From Brevundimonas sp. (GTDB lineage Bacteria; Pseudomonadota; Alphaproteobacteria; Caulobacterales; Caulobacteraceae): 64,000 bases of DNA. A model generated the notes under the pieces. That model did not search any database. It saw only the letters and a list, made by a program, of their open reading frames with translations, and was not told the DNA's origin. The stretch spans positions 1-64,000 of the forward strand of contig NZ_JACVCG010000004.1 of assembly GCF_016742135.1 (NCBI RefSeq). The letters run 5' to 3'. This document shows positions 16,273 to 26,917 of the stretch, in pieces; position 1 is the stretch's first letter, and the number at the start of each line of letters is the position of its first letter. The position numbers were made by a program, and so were the translations under genes.

Positions 16273-17116
16273 TATCTACTGCTATGCCCGACCCTCTCAC
16301 GCCTGGATGGGCCTGTCCCCGGGGCTGGATTTCGAGAGCCGGATCTTCGTCAAGCCGGACGCCGCCCACCTGCTGGAGCAGGAGCTGGCCCATCCGAAAT
16401 ACGTCTGCAAACGCATCCACGTCGGCGGCAACACCGACCCCTATCAGCCGGTCGAGGACGAGCGGCAAACAACCCGCAGCCTATTGCAGGTCATGCAGCG
16501 CTTCAATCAGCCCTTCAGCCTGATCACCAAGTCGTTCCGGGTCACCCGCGACCTCGACATCCTCGGCCCCATGGGGCGCGAGAACCTGGCCCAGGTGTTC
16601 ATCTCGATCACCACGCTGGACCGCTCGCTGGCCCGGGCGATGGAGCCGCGCGCCTCGACCCCCGAGCGGCGGCTGGAGGCGATCAAACGCCTGTCCGATG
16701 CCGGCGTGCCCGTCGGCGTCGGCTTTGCCCCCGTCATCCCGGGCCTCAACGACCATGAGCTGGAGGATGTGCTGAAGGCGGCGGCAAAGGCCGGGGCCAG
16801 CCGCGCCATGTATGTCACCCTGCGCCTGCCGCTCGAGATCAAGGATCTGTTCCGCGAGTGGCTGGAGGATGCCCGGCCGGACCGCGCGAAACGGGTCATG
16901 TCGCTGGCCCGCCAGACGCGGGGCGGCCGCGACTATGACGCCGACTGGTCCCAGCGGATGAAGGGCACCGGTCCGGTCGCCCAGCTGATCGCCACCCGCT
17001 ATCGCGCGGCTGCCAGACGCTATGGCCTCGACCAGCCCCACCCCCTGCTGGACATCACCCGCTTCCGCGTCCCGCCCGAGTTCCGACCCCAGATGGACCT
17101 GTTCGACCTGGCGTGA
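16268..17116 (+). pseudogene. 3' fragment of chromosomal PA0069-family radical SAM gene
   Basis: GCIYCYARPSHAWMGLSPGLDFESRIFVKPDAAHLLEQELAHPKYVCKRIHVGGNTDPYQP... to RPQMDLFDLA. Confidence 0.95.
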
Positions 17117-17119
17117 GGC

Positions 17120-18355
17120 CTAGCGTCGGAAGGTGCCGACCAGTTCGACGTGGGCGGACCACAGGAACTGGTCCACGGGGGTGACGGCCTCCAGCACAAA
17201 GCCCGCGTCGACCAGCAGCCGGGCATCGCGGGCAAAGGTCACGGGGTTGCACGACACCCCGACCACGGTCGAGGCGCCCGAGGCCGCGATCTGCTCGACC
17301 TGGGCCTGGGCTCCGGCGCGGGGCGGGTCGAAGACCACCGTGTCGATGCCCTTCAGGTCATGCGGTGTCAGGGGCCGGCGGAACAGGTCGCGGGCTACCG
17401 CCTCGATCGGCGACAGGCCCTTCAGCCCCGCCCGCCCGGCCTTCAGCGCGGCAATGCCGCCCTCGGCGGCGTCGGCGGCCAGCACCGGCGCGACCGAGGC
17501 CAGCGGAAAGGTAAAGGTGCCCGCGCCACAGAACAGGTCGGCGATCCGCTTCGCCCCCTTCACGCCGTCGAGCACCCGGGCGACCATGGCGGCCTCGGCC
17601 TCGGGCACGGCCTGCAGGAAGCCGCCGGGCGGAAGAGTCACCTCGGCGCCCCCGAAGCGAACCCGCGGCGCCCGGCGCATGGCCAGCACCTCGCCCGCCA
17701 GACTCAGCCGCGCCAGATCGGCGGCCACGGCGGCGCGGATGGCCTGCTGGCGGCGGTCGGCGGGCAGGCCGCCCGAGCGCCGCTCGACCCCGGTGACGTC
17801 GACGTCCAGACCGGTCTCGGTCAGGGTCACATGCAGGGTCGGGGCCGACTTCGGATGGTCGAGAAAGGCCGCCGCCACCGGGATCAGCCGGGGCAGGGCC
17901 GCGACCAGGCGCGGATCGGCGATGACGCAGGTCTGGATCGGCACCAGCGCCCACGACCGTCGCCCCTTGAAGCCGAGGCTGACGGTGCCGTCAGCGGCCC
18001 GCCGGGCATGCAGGGCCAGCCGACGCCGCGTGGCGGGCGGGACGCCGACGGTCGGCCGGATGTCGGTCTCCAGCCCCTGTCGGCCAAGCGCCATTCGCAC
18101 CTGCTCGCCCTTCCACGCCAGATAGGGCTCGGTCCGCCAGTGCTGCAGGGCGCAGCCGCCGCAGGTGCCGAAGTGGGGACAGGGCGGCACCTGTCGCTCG
18201 GGCGAAGGCGCGACCAGCGTCAGCCCCTCGGCGCGGCCGTCGCGCACCTCGGCCTCGATCACCTCCCCCGCCAGGGTCAGGGGGGCGAACACCGGACCGG
18301 GGGCCACCCCGTCGCCCTGGGCGCCCACATGGGAAATCGTCAGCCGTTCGCGCAT
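17120..18355 (-). CDS. TrmA/RumA-family class I SAM-dependent RNA (uracil-5) methyltransferase
   Basis: PCPHFGTCGGCALQHW; IADLFCGAGTFTFPLA; DPPRAGAQAQV; GVSCNPVTFARDA. Confidence 0.93.
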   Translation of the reverse strand: MRERLTISHVGAQGDGVAPGPVFAPLTLAGEVIEAEVRDGRAEGLTLVAPSPERQVPPCPHFGTCGGCALQHWRTEPYLAWKGEQVRMALGRQGLETDIRPTVGVPPATRRRLALHARRAADGTVSLGFKGRRSWALVPIQTCVIADPRLVAALPRLIPVAAAFLDHPKSAPTLHVTLTETGLDVDVTGVERRSGGLPADRRQQAIRAAVAADLARLSLAGEVLAMRRAPRVRFGGAEVTLPPGGFLQAVPEAEAAMVARVLDGVKGAKRIADLFCGAGTFTFPLASVAPVLAADAAEGGIAALKAGRAGLKGLSPIEAVARDLFRRPLTPHDLKGIDTVVFDPPRAGAQAQVEQIAASGASTVVGVSCNPVTFARDARLLVDAGFVLEAVTPVDQFLWSAHVELVGTFRR

Positions 18356-18501
18356 GGCGCCTCCAAGCAGCTTTCTGGCGGCAGGGCAAACGCCTGAAAC
18401 CTGAACGAAGATGAACGGCCCGCTCAAATCCCGTTCAGTCGCGGTCCCCTACAAGGACGGTGACAGGGGCCAGAGGGCTCCGGGATTTCAAGGAGCCGAC
18501 C

Positions 18502-19128
18502 ATGCAGAAGACCACGATCCGCGCCGGTATCATTGCCTCGGCTCTGGCCGCCGCCGGCCTCATGGCCGCCAGCCCGACCGCTGCCCAGAGCTATGGCGGC
18601 TACGGTTACGGCCAAGGCTATGGCCAATCCTACCCGCAGCAATCGTATTGCCAATCCGACCGCCAGCAACGCCAGGCCGCCGGTGCTACCTTCGGCGCCG
18701 TACTTGGGGCCGTCGCCGGATCCCAGGTCAGCGCCCGGGGCCGTCGCACCGAAGGCAGCGTCATCGGCGGCGTGCTTGGCGCTGTGGTCGGCGCCGGCGT
18801 CGGCGGAGGCTCCGCCCAGCAGTGCCAGCCCGGCTATGACCAGCGCGGCTATGCCCATCAGGGCTATGGCTATGACGATCGTGGCTACGACAACCGCAGC
18901 TACGGCTATCAGCAGCCCCAGCCCCGCCAGCCCTACGGCTACGACCCCCGCTACGATGACCGTCGTTACGACGACCGTCGTTACGATGACCGGGGCTACG
19001 ACTACGACGCTCGCGGCCAGGACTGCCGCCTGAGCGAAAGCATCATCCGCCTTCCCGACGGCCGTCAGGAGGTGCGCTACGTCCGCGCCTGCCGCGACGC
19101 CCGGGGTCAGTATCGCGTCGTCGACTAA
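18502..19128 (+). CDS. Glycine-zipper 2TM envelope protein with Tyr/Asp/Arg repeats
   Basis: GATFGAVLGAVAGSQVS...GSVIGGVLGAVVGAGVG; YDDRRYDDRRYDDRGYDYD. Confidence 0.8.
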   Translation: MQKTTIRAGIIASALAAAGLMAASPTAAQSYGGYGYGQGYGQSYPQQSYCQSDRQQRQAAGATFGAVLGAVAGSQVSARGRRTEGSVIGGVLGAVVGAGVGGGSAQQCQPGYDQRGYAHQGYGYDDRGYDNRSYGYQQPQPRQPYGYDPRYDDRRYDDRRYDDRGYDYDARGQDCRLSESIIRLPDGRQEVRYVRACRDARGQYRVVD

Positions 19129-19198
19129 TTTCAGCCCCCCTGTCTGTCGACGACGTGGAGGGACGCCGCCGGAGGAGCAATCCCCCGGTGGCGTCTCC

Positions 19199-19936
19199 TC
19201 AATTGGGGGAACCCTTTGCCCACAGCAGATATTCGACATTGCCGTCGCCGCCGGTGACCGGGCTTTCGGCTGAGGCCTTGATGGTCCAGCCCAGCGCTTC
19301 CAGTCCGGCGGACACGCGGTCGAGCGCCGCCTGACGCGCCTCAGGGTCGCGCACCACCCCGCCGCGCCCGACGTCCCTGGGCCCGTCCGCCTCGAACTGG
19401 GGTTTGACCAGGGCGACCAGATCGGCACCGGGCGCCGCCAGCGACAGGGGCACGGGCAGCACCTTCAACAGGCTGATGAAGCTGGCGTCGCAGACGATCA
19501 GCGCGGGTGCCGGATCGATCTGGTCCGCCGTCAGGTCGCGGGCATCCGTGCGCTCCAGAACCACCACGCGCGGGTCCGCCGCGATCCGCTCGTGCAACTG
19601 GCCGTGGCCGACATCGACCGCGTGGACCTTGGCCGCCCCCCGGATCAGGCAGACCTCGGTAAAGCCGCCGGTCGAAGCCCCGACGTCCAGCACGCTCCGC
19701 CCCTCGACCGCGATGGGCCACAGGGTCAGGGCATGATCCAGTTTCAACGCGCCGCGCCCGACGAACGGGTGGGCGGCCTCGGCCTCGATCAGGGCATCCT
19801 CGGCGACCCTGGCTGCAGGCTTCGTGACCACCTGCCCCGCCACCGTCACGCCGCCCGCCTCAATGGCCGCGCGCGCCTGGGCCCGGCTATCGAACAGGCC
19901 GCGCGTGATCAGCAGCTGGTCCAGGCGGACGCTCAC
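19199..19936 (-). CDS. tlyA: TlyA-family rRNA methyltransferase / hemolysin A homologue
   Basis: [31 protein letters not shown]...[16 protein letters not shown]. Confidence 0.92.
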   Translation of the reverse strand: MSVRLDQLLITRGLFDSRAQARAAIEAGGVTVAGQVVTKPAARVAEDALIEAEAAHPFVGRGALKLDHALTLWPIAVEGRSVLDVGASTGGFTEVCLIRGAAKVHAVDVGHGQLHERIAADPRVVVLERTDARDLTADQIDPAPALIVCDASFISLLKVLPVPLSLAAPGADLVALVKPQFEADGPRDVGRGGVVRDPEARQAALDRVSAGLEALGWTIKASAESPVTGGDGNVEYLLWAKGSPN

Positions 19937-22647
19937 CCCAGTCGGCTCAGTCGCTCCAGAGCCTCCTCCAGCCGCGCCTTGCCGGCTTCGGCCTCGGCCA
20001 GCTTGTCGCGCTGTTCCTGAACCACCTCGGGGGCGGCGCGCGAGACGAAGTTCGGGTTGTTCAGCTTCTTGCCGAAATGGCCGATGTCGCTGTCAAAGGC
20101 CGCGATCTCCTTGTTCAGGCGGGCGCGTTCGGCGGTGATGTCGACCAGACCGGCCAGGGTCAGGGCCGCGGTGGCACCCCCCGCGACGAAGGTCACGGCG
20201 CCTTCGGGTGCGGCCCCGGCGACCGACACTTCGGACACCCGGGCCAGCATCATCAGGATCTCGCGATAGCGGTCGATGCGGGCCGTGGTCGCCGCGTCCG
20301 GCGCAATGAAGCTCAGCGGCGGGCGGGCCGTGGCCACGCTCATCTCGCCCTTCAGCGAACGCACCGCCTCCACCGTTTCGATCAGCCAGCTGACCTCGGC
20401 CGCAGCCTCCGCGTCGATCAGGCTGTCGGCCAGATCGGGCCAGGCGGCACCGATCAGCAGGGGCTCGCTGCGCGCTGCGCCATTGTCGGCGGTCTGGGCC
20501 CACAGCTCCTCGGTGATGAAGGGCATGACCGGGTGCATCAGCTTGATGGTCTGGTCCAGCACCCAGGCGGTCATGGCCCGCGTCTCGTCGCGCGCCGCCG
20601 CGTCCGATCCCTGGAAGACCGGCTTGGCCAGCTCCAGATACCAGTCGCAGAACACGTTCCAGACAAAGCGGTAGAGCGCGCCCGCCGCATCGTCGAAGCG
20701 GCCCCCCTCGATGGCCGACGCCACCTCACGCTCGGCCTTGACCAGTTCGCCGCGGATCCAGCGGTTGATGGTCTGCTCCGCCGCGGCCGGATCAAAGCCT
20801 TCGACCCGGGCGCAGCCGTTCATCTGGCTGAAGCGCGCCGCATTCCACAGCTTGGTACCGAAGTTGCGATAGCCCTCGATCCGCTGGCGGCTCAGCTTGA
20901 TGTCGCGCGTGCCCGACAGGATCGCCATGGTGAAGCGCAGCGGATCGGCGCCCAGATCATCGATGATCTCCAGCGGGTCGATGACATTGCCCTTGGACTT
21001 GCTCATCTTCTGGCCCTTCTCGTCGCGGACGAGGCCATTGATGATGACGCGGTGGAAGGGCACCTCGTCCATGAAGTGCAGGCCCATCATCATCATCCGG
21101 GCGACCCAGAAGAAGATGATGTCGGCGGCGGTGACGAGGTCCGAGGTCGGATAGAAGCGCGCGAGGTCTTCCGTCTTCTCCGGCCAGCCCATGGTCGAAA
21201 AGGGCCACAGGGCCGAGGAGAACCAGGTGTCGAGGACGTCCTCGTCCTGCTTCAGGGGCTTGCCGCCCGCCTCGGCCAGGGCCTCGTCCTCGGTTTCGGC
21301 GACATAGATGTTGCCGTCGGCGTCATACCAGGCCGGGATCCGGTGCCCCCACCACAGCTGGCGCGAGATGCACCAGGGCTCGATGTTGCGCAGCCACTCG
21401 AAATAGATCTTGGCATAGCTGGCGGGCTCAAAGGTCGTTCGCCCGTCCTCAACCGCGGCAATGGCCGGCTGGGCCAGGGTCTTGGCATCAACGTACCACT
21501 GGTCCGTCAGCCACGGCTCGATGACCACACCCGAGCGGTCGCCGTGCGGGACCATATGCTTGGTCTTCTCGATGGCCTTCAGCCAGCCCTCTTCCTCGGC
21601 GCGGGCGACGATGGCCTTCCGCGCCGCAAAGCGGTCCATGCCCTCATAGTCGGCAGGCACATCGGGGCAGTCGGCGGCCGTTATCCGGGCCAGAGAGTCC
21701 ATGACGTTGAGCGTGGCCAGCCCGGCCCGCTTGCCGACCTGGAAGTCGTTGAAGTCGTGTGCCGGCGTGATCTTCACCGCGCCCGAGCCCTTGGTCGGAT
21801 CGGCATAGTCGTCGGCAACGATCGGCACGCGTCGCCCGGTGATCGGCAGGATCACGGCCTTGCCCACCAGCCCGGCATAGCGTTCATCCTCCGGGTGCAC
21901 GGCCACGCCGGTGTCGCCCAGCATGGTCTCGGGCCGGGTGGTGGCGACGACGATATAATCGCGGGTCTCCCATTCCGTGGCCTTGCCGTCGTCATCGAAG
22001 GCGACCGGATGCTCATAGGTCACGCCGTCGGCCAGCGGATAGGCGAAGTGCCAATAGGCGCCGTCGACCTCCTTCTGCTCGACCTCGAGGTCCGAGATCG
22101 CCGTCTGGAAGTGCGGGTCCCAGTTCACCAGCCGCTTGTCGCGGTAGATCAGGCCGTCGCGGTGCAACTGGACGAACACCTTGCGTACCGCCGCGTTCAG
22201 GCCCTCGTCCAGGGTGAAGCGCTCACGGCTCCAGTCGCACGAGGCCCCCAGCCGACGCAGCTGGCGCACGATGGTGCCGCCCGACTCAGCCTTCCACTCC
22301 CAGACCTTGTCGATAAAGGCCTCGCGGCCCATGTCGCGCCGCCCGACATTGCCGGCGGCCGCCAGTTGCCGTTCGACCACCATCTGGGTGGCTATCCCCG
22401 CATGGTCCGTGCCCGGCAGCCACAGCACCGCCTTGCCCTTCATCCGGTGATAGCGGGCCAGGATATCCTGCAGCGTATTGTTCAGCGCATGGCCGATGTG
22501 CAGCGATCCGGTCACATTCGGCGGCGGAATGACGATGGAATAGGCCTCGGCCGCGCCGTCCGTTTTCGGGGCGAACAGGCCGCTGTCCTCCCACGCCTGA
22601 TACAGACGGGGCTCGGCGCTTTGCGGTTCGAAATTCTTATCGAGCAT
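19933..22647 (-). CDS. valS: Valyl-tRNA synthetase
   Basis: [36 protein letters not shown]-terminal coiled coil. Confidence 0.98.
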   Translation of the reverse strand: MLDKNFEPQSAEPRLYQAWEDSGLFAPKTDGAAEAYSIVIPPPNVTGSLHIGHALNNTLQDILARYHRMKGKAVLWLPGTDHAGIATQMVVERQLAAAGNVGRRDMGREAFIDKVWEWKAESGGTIVRQLRRLGASCDWSRERFTLDEGLNAAVRKVFVQLHRDGLIYRDKRLVNWDPHFQTAISDLEVEQKEVDGAYWHFAYPLADGVTYEHPVAFDDDGKATEWETRDYIVVATTRPETMLGDTGVAVHPEDERYAGLVGKAVILPITGRRVPIVADDYADPTKGSGAVKITPAHDFNDFQVGKRAGLATLNVMDSLARITAADCPDVPADYEGMDRFAARKAIVARAEEEGWLKAIEKTKHMVPHGDRSGVVIEPWLTDQWYVDAKTLAQPAIAAVEDGRTTFEPASYAKIYFEWLRNIEPWCISRQLWWGHRIPAWYDADGNIYVAETEDEALAEAGGKPLKQDEDVLDTWFSSALWPFSTMGWPEKTEDLARFYPTSDLVTAADIIFFWVARMMMMGLHFMDEVPFHRVIINGLVRDEKGQKMSKSKGNVIDPLEIIDDLGADPLRFTMAILSGTRDIKLSRQRIEGYRNFGTKLWNAARFSQMNGCARVEGFDPAAAEQTINRWIRGELVKAEREVASAIEGGRFDDAAGALYRFVWNVFCDWYLELAKPVFQGSDAAARDETRAMTAWVLDQTIKLMHPVMPFITEELWAQTADNGAARSEPLLIGAAWPDLADSLIDAEAAAEVSWLIETVEAVRSLKGEMSVATARPPLSFIAPDAATTARIDRYREILMMLARVSEVSVAGAAPEGAVTFVAGGATAALTLAGLVDITAERARLNKEIAAFDSDIGHFGKKLNNPNFVSRAAPEVVQEQRDKLAEAEAGKARLEEALERLSRLG

Positions 22648-22659
22648 GGTTTTGGCCGG

Positions 22660-22983
22660 TCAGGAAATTTGGGGGAGGAAGAAATTGAAATACACGGCGG
22701 CAGTGACCGCTACGCCAAAGGGCCAGCAGAAGAGGATGGCTCGCCAAAGCCTCATGCGGCGCATGGCGAGGTCATGGCGGATCGCGTCGCTCTCATACCA
22801 AAGAAACTGCAGGCTGGCCGACGGATTCAGGGTCGGGTCGAATCTCTCACGTTCTTCAACAGTCATGAGCCCGCGTTTGCGGATCATCAGGGGGAACCAC
22901 AGCCCAAGACATCCGACAATCGCAGGAAATACGGACATCAAAAGCAGATAGACAATGGTGGTAAGCAGATCGGCCAAGGTCAT
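22660..22983 (-). CDS. Hypothetical membrane protein
   Basis: Two hydrophobic segments. Confidence 0.55.
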   Translation of the reverse strand: MTLADLLTTIVYLLLMSVFPAIVGCLGLWFPLMIRKRGLMTVEERERFDPTLNPSASLQFLWYESDAIRHDLAMRRMRLWRAILFCWPFGVAVTAAVYFNFFLPQIS

Positions 22984-23056
22984 TTCGATGAATTGAAAGA
23001 GGGCGGCCCCGCCGGAGCCGCCCCCTCAGTCTTTAGGACGAAGTCAGGGTCAGAGG

Positions 23057-23686
23057 CTAGCGGGGCGCACCGTTCAGCCGCGATACGCGGTCGACTTCCT
23101 TGCGGACCTCGGTCTCGACGATGCCCTGCAGATTGGCGTCGAGCCAATCCTTCAGCATCTCGCGCAGCATGGGGGTGAGCAGGGCGCGGACCAGTTCGTC
23201 GATGGTGGCGCTGCTGCCCGCCGTAGTGCCGGTCGGGGCGGCGGGTGCCGGACGCAGGGCGGCGGCGAGGCCGGCAAAGGCTCCGGCGGCCGAGGCGGCG
23301 GTCGCATCGCTGACCAGAGCCTCGTCCGACGACGGCGCGGCGCGCGGGGCGGGGGCAGGTTCCGGCTCGGGCTCCGGCGCGGCCTCATCGACGGGGAAGG
23401 GATCGGCCGCGCCGATGTCGAGATCGCCCAGGGTCTCCTGCGCGGGGGCGAACTGTTCCTCGGCCGCTTCCTCGGCGGGGGCCTCATAGCGCTCGGTCAA
23501 TTCCAGCACGTCCTCGGCCGGCTCGGACTCGGCATAGGTCTCGGGTTCCGGCTCGGCTTCCGGTTCCGGCTGGGGCGCGGCCGCCGCCGGGGCCGTCTCG
23601 GCCGGGGCGTCGTCTTCCGAGATGATCCGGCGGATCGACGCCAGGATCTCCTCCATCGTCGGTTCCTGGGCGGTCGGATCAGTCAT
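23057..23686 (-). CDS. popZ: PopZ-like polar organizing protein (DUF2497)
   Basis: EPTMEEILASIRRIISEDD at N-terminus, acidic/proline-rich middle, LLTPMLREMLKDWLDANLQGIVETEVRKEVDRVSR at C-terminus; adjacent to valS as in Caulobacter. Confidence 0.9.
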   Translation of the reverse strand: MTDPTAQEPTMEEILASIRRIISEDDAPAETAPAAAAPQPEPEAEPEPETYAESEPAEDVLELTERYEAPAEEAAEEQFAPAQETLGDLDIGAADPFPVDEAAPEPEPEPAPAPRAAPSSDEALVSDATAASAAGAFAGLAAALRPAPAAPTGTTAGSSATIDELVRALLTPMLREMLKDWLDANLQGIVETEVRKEVDRVSRLNGAPR

Positions 23687-23827
23687 GTGTTTTAACCCCT
23701 GGCATGGTCGCTACGCTCGCGCGCAGACGGGATCGGAATGGACCGATGCGGCCCCGTGTGTCCTGTCGTCGCATCAACGCGGCCCGGAATCAACGGACCT
23801 TTTTCGCCTCTTTGGTTAAATCCCGGG

Positions 23828-25372
23828 CTAGTTGCGCGGCGCGGTCCGGATGACGTCGCCCTTGAGATGGCTGTCGATCGGCGCGTCCTCGGCATCGTTG
23901 GCGGGCAGGATCGGCGGCGCGGCGATGCGGTCGATGGCCTCGATTACCCCGTCCCACGGCAGGCCGCCCCGGTTGCGCACGCGGTCATAGTTGACGGCCG
24001 GATCATAAAGGTCCTCGGCCGGCACCAGCACGGTGACGTCCAGACGGCCCATGGCCAGCAACAGCTGGGCCATGGCGACGTATTCGTTGCGGCGGGCGGA
24101 CGCCAGGGCGACCTGGGCCGAACGCAGTTCCAGCTCGCCGTTCAGCACATCGAGGGTCGTACGCAGGCCGACCTGGGCTTCCTGACGGACTCCCTCGGCG
24201 GCGACGGTGGCGGCGCGGACGGCTTCCTCACCGGCGCGCAGGGTCGAACGGGCCGAGATCAGCTGGGCATAGGCCGAGCTGATGGATTGCAGCACGCTGC
24301 GGCGCTGGCCCTCGATGCTGATCTGGGCGGCATTGGCCCGCTCCAGCGCCTGGGCCACGCGTGACTGGTTCAGGCCGCCGGTGAACAGCGGCACCGACAG
24401 GGTGGCCCCGGCCTGGAAGGTGGTGCGGTCGGCCAGGTCAAAGCTGGACAGGTCATTGGTCGACCCGCCGTAGGAGGCGCTGACCCGCACGGACGGCAGG
24501 TATTCGGCGCGCGCCAGGGCGACATTGGCCTCGGCGGCGGCCAGGGCGTATTCGGCGGCGCGGATATTGGGGTTCTCGACCAGGGCGATGTCGAGGGCCA
24601 CCTCGAAGTCGTCCGGCACACCGGGCAGCGGGGGCAGGGGGGCCAGACGGCCCGGGGTCTGGCCGACGATAGCGGCATAGGAGGCGCGGCTGACCGACAG
24701 CTGGGCCTGGGCATTGGCCAGATCGGCCTCGGACTGGGCGAGACGCGCTTCGGCTTGGGCCACGTCGGTGCGGGTGATCTCGCCGACCTCGAAGCGGGCC
24801 GAGGCCTCATCCAGTTGGCGTTGCAGGACGGTCAGGTTCTCCTCGCGGATCCGGACGATCTCCTCATCGCGCAGCACATCGGCATAGACCTGGATGACGG
24901 TGGCCAGCACCTGTTGTTCGACCGAGCGCAGATCCTCGCGGCCCGCCAGGATGTTGGCCTCGGTGGCCGTGATCCCCAGCGAAATGCGGCCCCCCGAATA
25001 GAGGGTCTGGGACAGGCCGATGCTGGCGCTGCCCGAGGTGCCGTCACTGGTGCTGGAAGGGACATTGACGGTGGTGTCGGGGATACCGTCGCCGTTGGTG
25101 TCGACCTGCTGCGGTCCGCCGGCGATGCGGGTCTGTGTATAGCCGGCCGAGGCGCTGACATCGATCGAGGGGCGCAGGCCCGAGCGCGCCTGGACAATCG
25201 ATTCGTCCAGCGCCCGCTGGTTGGCGCGCTGGCCCAGCAGGGTCGGGTTGGTCCGGTAGGCCATCCGGAGGGCGTCGGGCAGGGTGTCCTGGGCGAAGGC
25301 CGGCAGGGCCAGACCCGAACCCAGGGCCAGGGCCGCAAGCGAAATCAGCGCACGGGTGCGATTGAGCATCTT
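23828..25372 (-). CDS. TolC-family outer membrane efflux/secretion protein
   Basis: MKMLNRTRALISLAALALGSGLALPAFAQDTLPDALRMAYRTNPTLLGQRA...; OEP coiled-coil repeats. Confidence 0.93.
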   Translation of the reverse strand, partial: KMLNRTRALISLAALALGSGLALPAFAQDTLPDALRMAYRTNPTLLGQRANQRALDESIVQARSGLRPSIDVSASAGYTQTRIAGGPQQVDTNGDGIPDTTVNVPSSTSDGTSGSASIGLSQTLYSGGRISLGITATEANILAGREDLRSVEQQVLATVIQVYADVLRDEEIVRIREENLTVLQRQLDEASARFEVGEITRTDVAQAEARLAQSEADLANAQAQLSVSRASYAAIVGQTPGRLAPLPPLPGVPDDFEVALDIALVENPNIRAAEYALAAAEANVALARAEYLPSVRVSASYGGSTNDLSSFDLADRTTFQAGATLSVPLFTGGLNQSRVAQALERANAAQISIEGQRRSVLQSISSAYAQLISARSTLRAGEEAVRAATVAAEGVRQEAQVGLRTTLDVLNGELELRSAQVALASARRNEYVAMAQLLLAMGRLDVTVLVPAEDLYDPAVNYDRVRNRGGLPWDGVIEAIDRIAAPPILPANDAEDAPIDSHLKGDVIRTAPRN

Positions 25373-25504
25373 CATATCCTGCCTGACGCGGCCGGCCCGC
25401 GTCATCTCATTCTCGGTGACGAGCGTAGTGCGAGATCGTTGTGCCCGACGCCAGTTAAGTTTTTTTCACGCGGCATACGGGCCATTCCGTCGCCGTTCCT
25501 GATG

Positions 25505-26134
25505 CTAGAGGCTGAAGGCCGGTTCGGGGCGCAACTCGTCCAGCACCGGCGGAGTGGCGTCGAACAACTGCCGGCGCGACCAGCCCTCGGGTGTGCGGAG
25601 GTGCAGGCCCGCCTTGCCGACCGGGCCGCTGCGTTCCACCAGCACCGCGCGACCGCCGACCTTCAGGCTGTCCAGCCAGGCGTCGGGGCGGACGGGCACG
25701 GCCAGCTCGGAGACGATCAGATCCCAGCCGTCGGAGGCGGGACGGTCCAGCGGTGCCTCAACCAGGGTCACGCCGGCGGCGCCCAGGGTCGGGGCGGCAA
25801 GCGCCAGGGCCTCGGCGTCCGAGTCCTGAAGGGTGACCGCAAGACCCATCTCGGCCAGCACGGCGGCGGCATAGGCACCCGACATGACCAGCGCCCGCTC
25901 ACCCGCCTTCGGGGCGGCGGCCATCAACAGCTTCGACAGATCGCGGGGCAGCATCAGACTGCGCCGCGCCGTGACCGGCACCTCGACCTCGGCATAGGCG
26001 GAAAAGGCGCGCTCCGGCGCGCACAGCGCTTCGCGCGGCACCGCCAGCAGGGCCGCCTGCAGGGCGCGATCCGTGACATCATTCACGCGGACCTGACTGT
26101 CCACCATCACCTTGCGTGCCGTCTGGAAGTCCAT
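25505..26134 (-). CDS. Protein-L-isoaspartate O-methyltransferase family
   Basis: MDFQTARKVMVDSQVRVNDVTDRALQAALLAVPREALCAPE. Confidence 0.85.
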   Translation of the reverse strand: MDFQTARKVMVDSQVRVNDVTDRALQAALLAVPREALCAPERAFSAYAEVEVPVTARRSLMLPRDLSKLLMAAAPKAGERALVMSGAYAAAVLAEMGLAVTLQDSDAEALALAAPTLGAAGVTLVEAPLDRPASDGWDLIVSELAVPVRPDAWLDSLKVGGRAVLVERSGPVGKAGLHLRTPEGWSRRQLFDATPPVLDELRPEPAFSL

Positions 26135-26242
26135 GCGTCGATCGATCCCTGGGGAGAGGAGAATGAAAAAGCTGGCCCGCTTATAGGAGTGTGCGTTGCG
26201 GGGGACAATGCGATCTGATAGCGAACGCGGCTCGCGATCAAT

Positions 26243-26316
26243 GGCCTGATGGCGGAGTGGTTACGCAGCGGACTGCAAATCCGTGCACCCCGGTTCGATT
26301 CCGGGTCAGGCCTCCA
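26243..26316 (+). tRNA. tRNA-Cys (GCA), CCA encoded
   Basis: GGCCTGA...GGACTGCAAATCC...GGTTCGATTCC...TCAGGCCTCCA folds as cloverleaf with anticodon GCA. Confidence 0.95.
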
Positions 26317-26343
26317 TCGCGGTTCCCGAACCGCCAGACCGTC

Positions 26344-26772
26344 TCAGCGCCAGCGCGAGCCCTCGCCGTGCTTGCCGATGCTGGAGAATTCGGGCGGCGC
26401 GGCGCTGCGGGCGTACTGTTCGGCCACCATCCAGGCCTTGAATGGTCTGAGACTGCCGAGGCACAGCACCAGAATCAGCGGCAGGGTCACCAGCAGGTGC
26501 ACCCAGAACGGCGGGTGCAGCCCCAGCTCCAGCGCCATCAGGGCGGCCATGCCGATCACCCCGACGATCGACATGACGAAAAAGGCGGGGCCGTCGGCCG
26601 GATCGGCAAAGCTGTAGTCCAGGCCGCACGCGGGGCAGGCCTCGCGCACCGTCAGATATCCCTTCAGCAGGGGGCCCTCGCCACAGCGCGGGCAACGGCA
26701 TCGCAGCGAGACCTTCCACAGATCGGCCCTGGGCTTTTCAGTGGGCTCCGGTCCGGGTTCCGGCGGTGTCAT
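26344..26772 (-). CDS. DUF983 family protein
   Basis: CRCPRCGEGPLLKGYLTVREACPACGLDYSFADPADGPAFFVM. Confidence 0.92.
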   Translation of the reverse strand: MTPPEPGPEPTEKPRADLWKVSLRCRCPRCGEGPLLKGYLTVREACPACGLDYSFADPADGPAFFVMSIVGVIGMAALMALELGLHPPFWVHLLVTLPLILVLCLGSLRPFKAWMVAEQYARSAAPPEFSSIGKHGEGSRWR

Positions 26773-26917
26773 GGGGAGTCCTTCCTCGTCTGTTCTGCAT
26801 CTGGGGCGCGGGAGTCGCGTGAACAAGTCCGGCGCAGTGTCGCACACCGGTCTGGCAGAGGGGCGGGTCAGGAACCGTTAACCGTGAAGCAACGCCTTGT
26901 TGCGAAGGTCGGCCATC

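Noticed and set aside
16307-17116. Independent radical SAM gene starting at Met 16307
   Set aside because: Lacks the CxxxCxxC cluster motif upstream of this Met; it is the orphaned 3' part of the split host gene.
20077-23178. 1033-aa plus-strand ORF opposite valS
   Set aside because: Antisense shadow of valS in high-GC DNA; His/Gly/Asp/Arg-rich composition and no recognisable domains. Same reasoning for 52001-54529, 11157-12437, 27116-29131 and 37156-39411.
26243-26316. tRNA-Cys as an integration site
   Set aside because: No tyrosine recombinase or partial tRNA duplicate nearby; flanking genes are ordinary.
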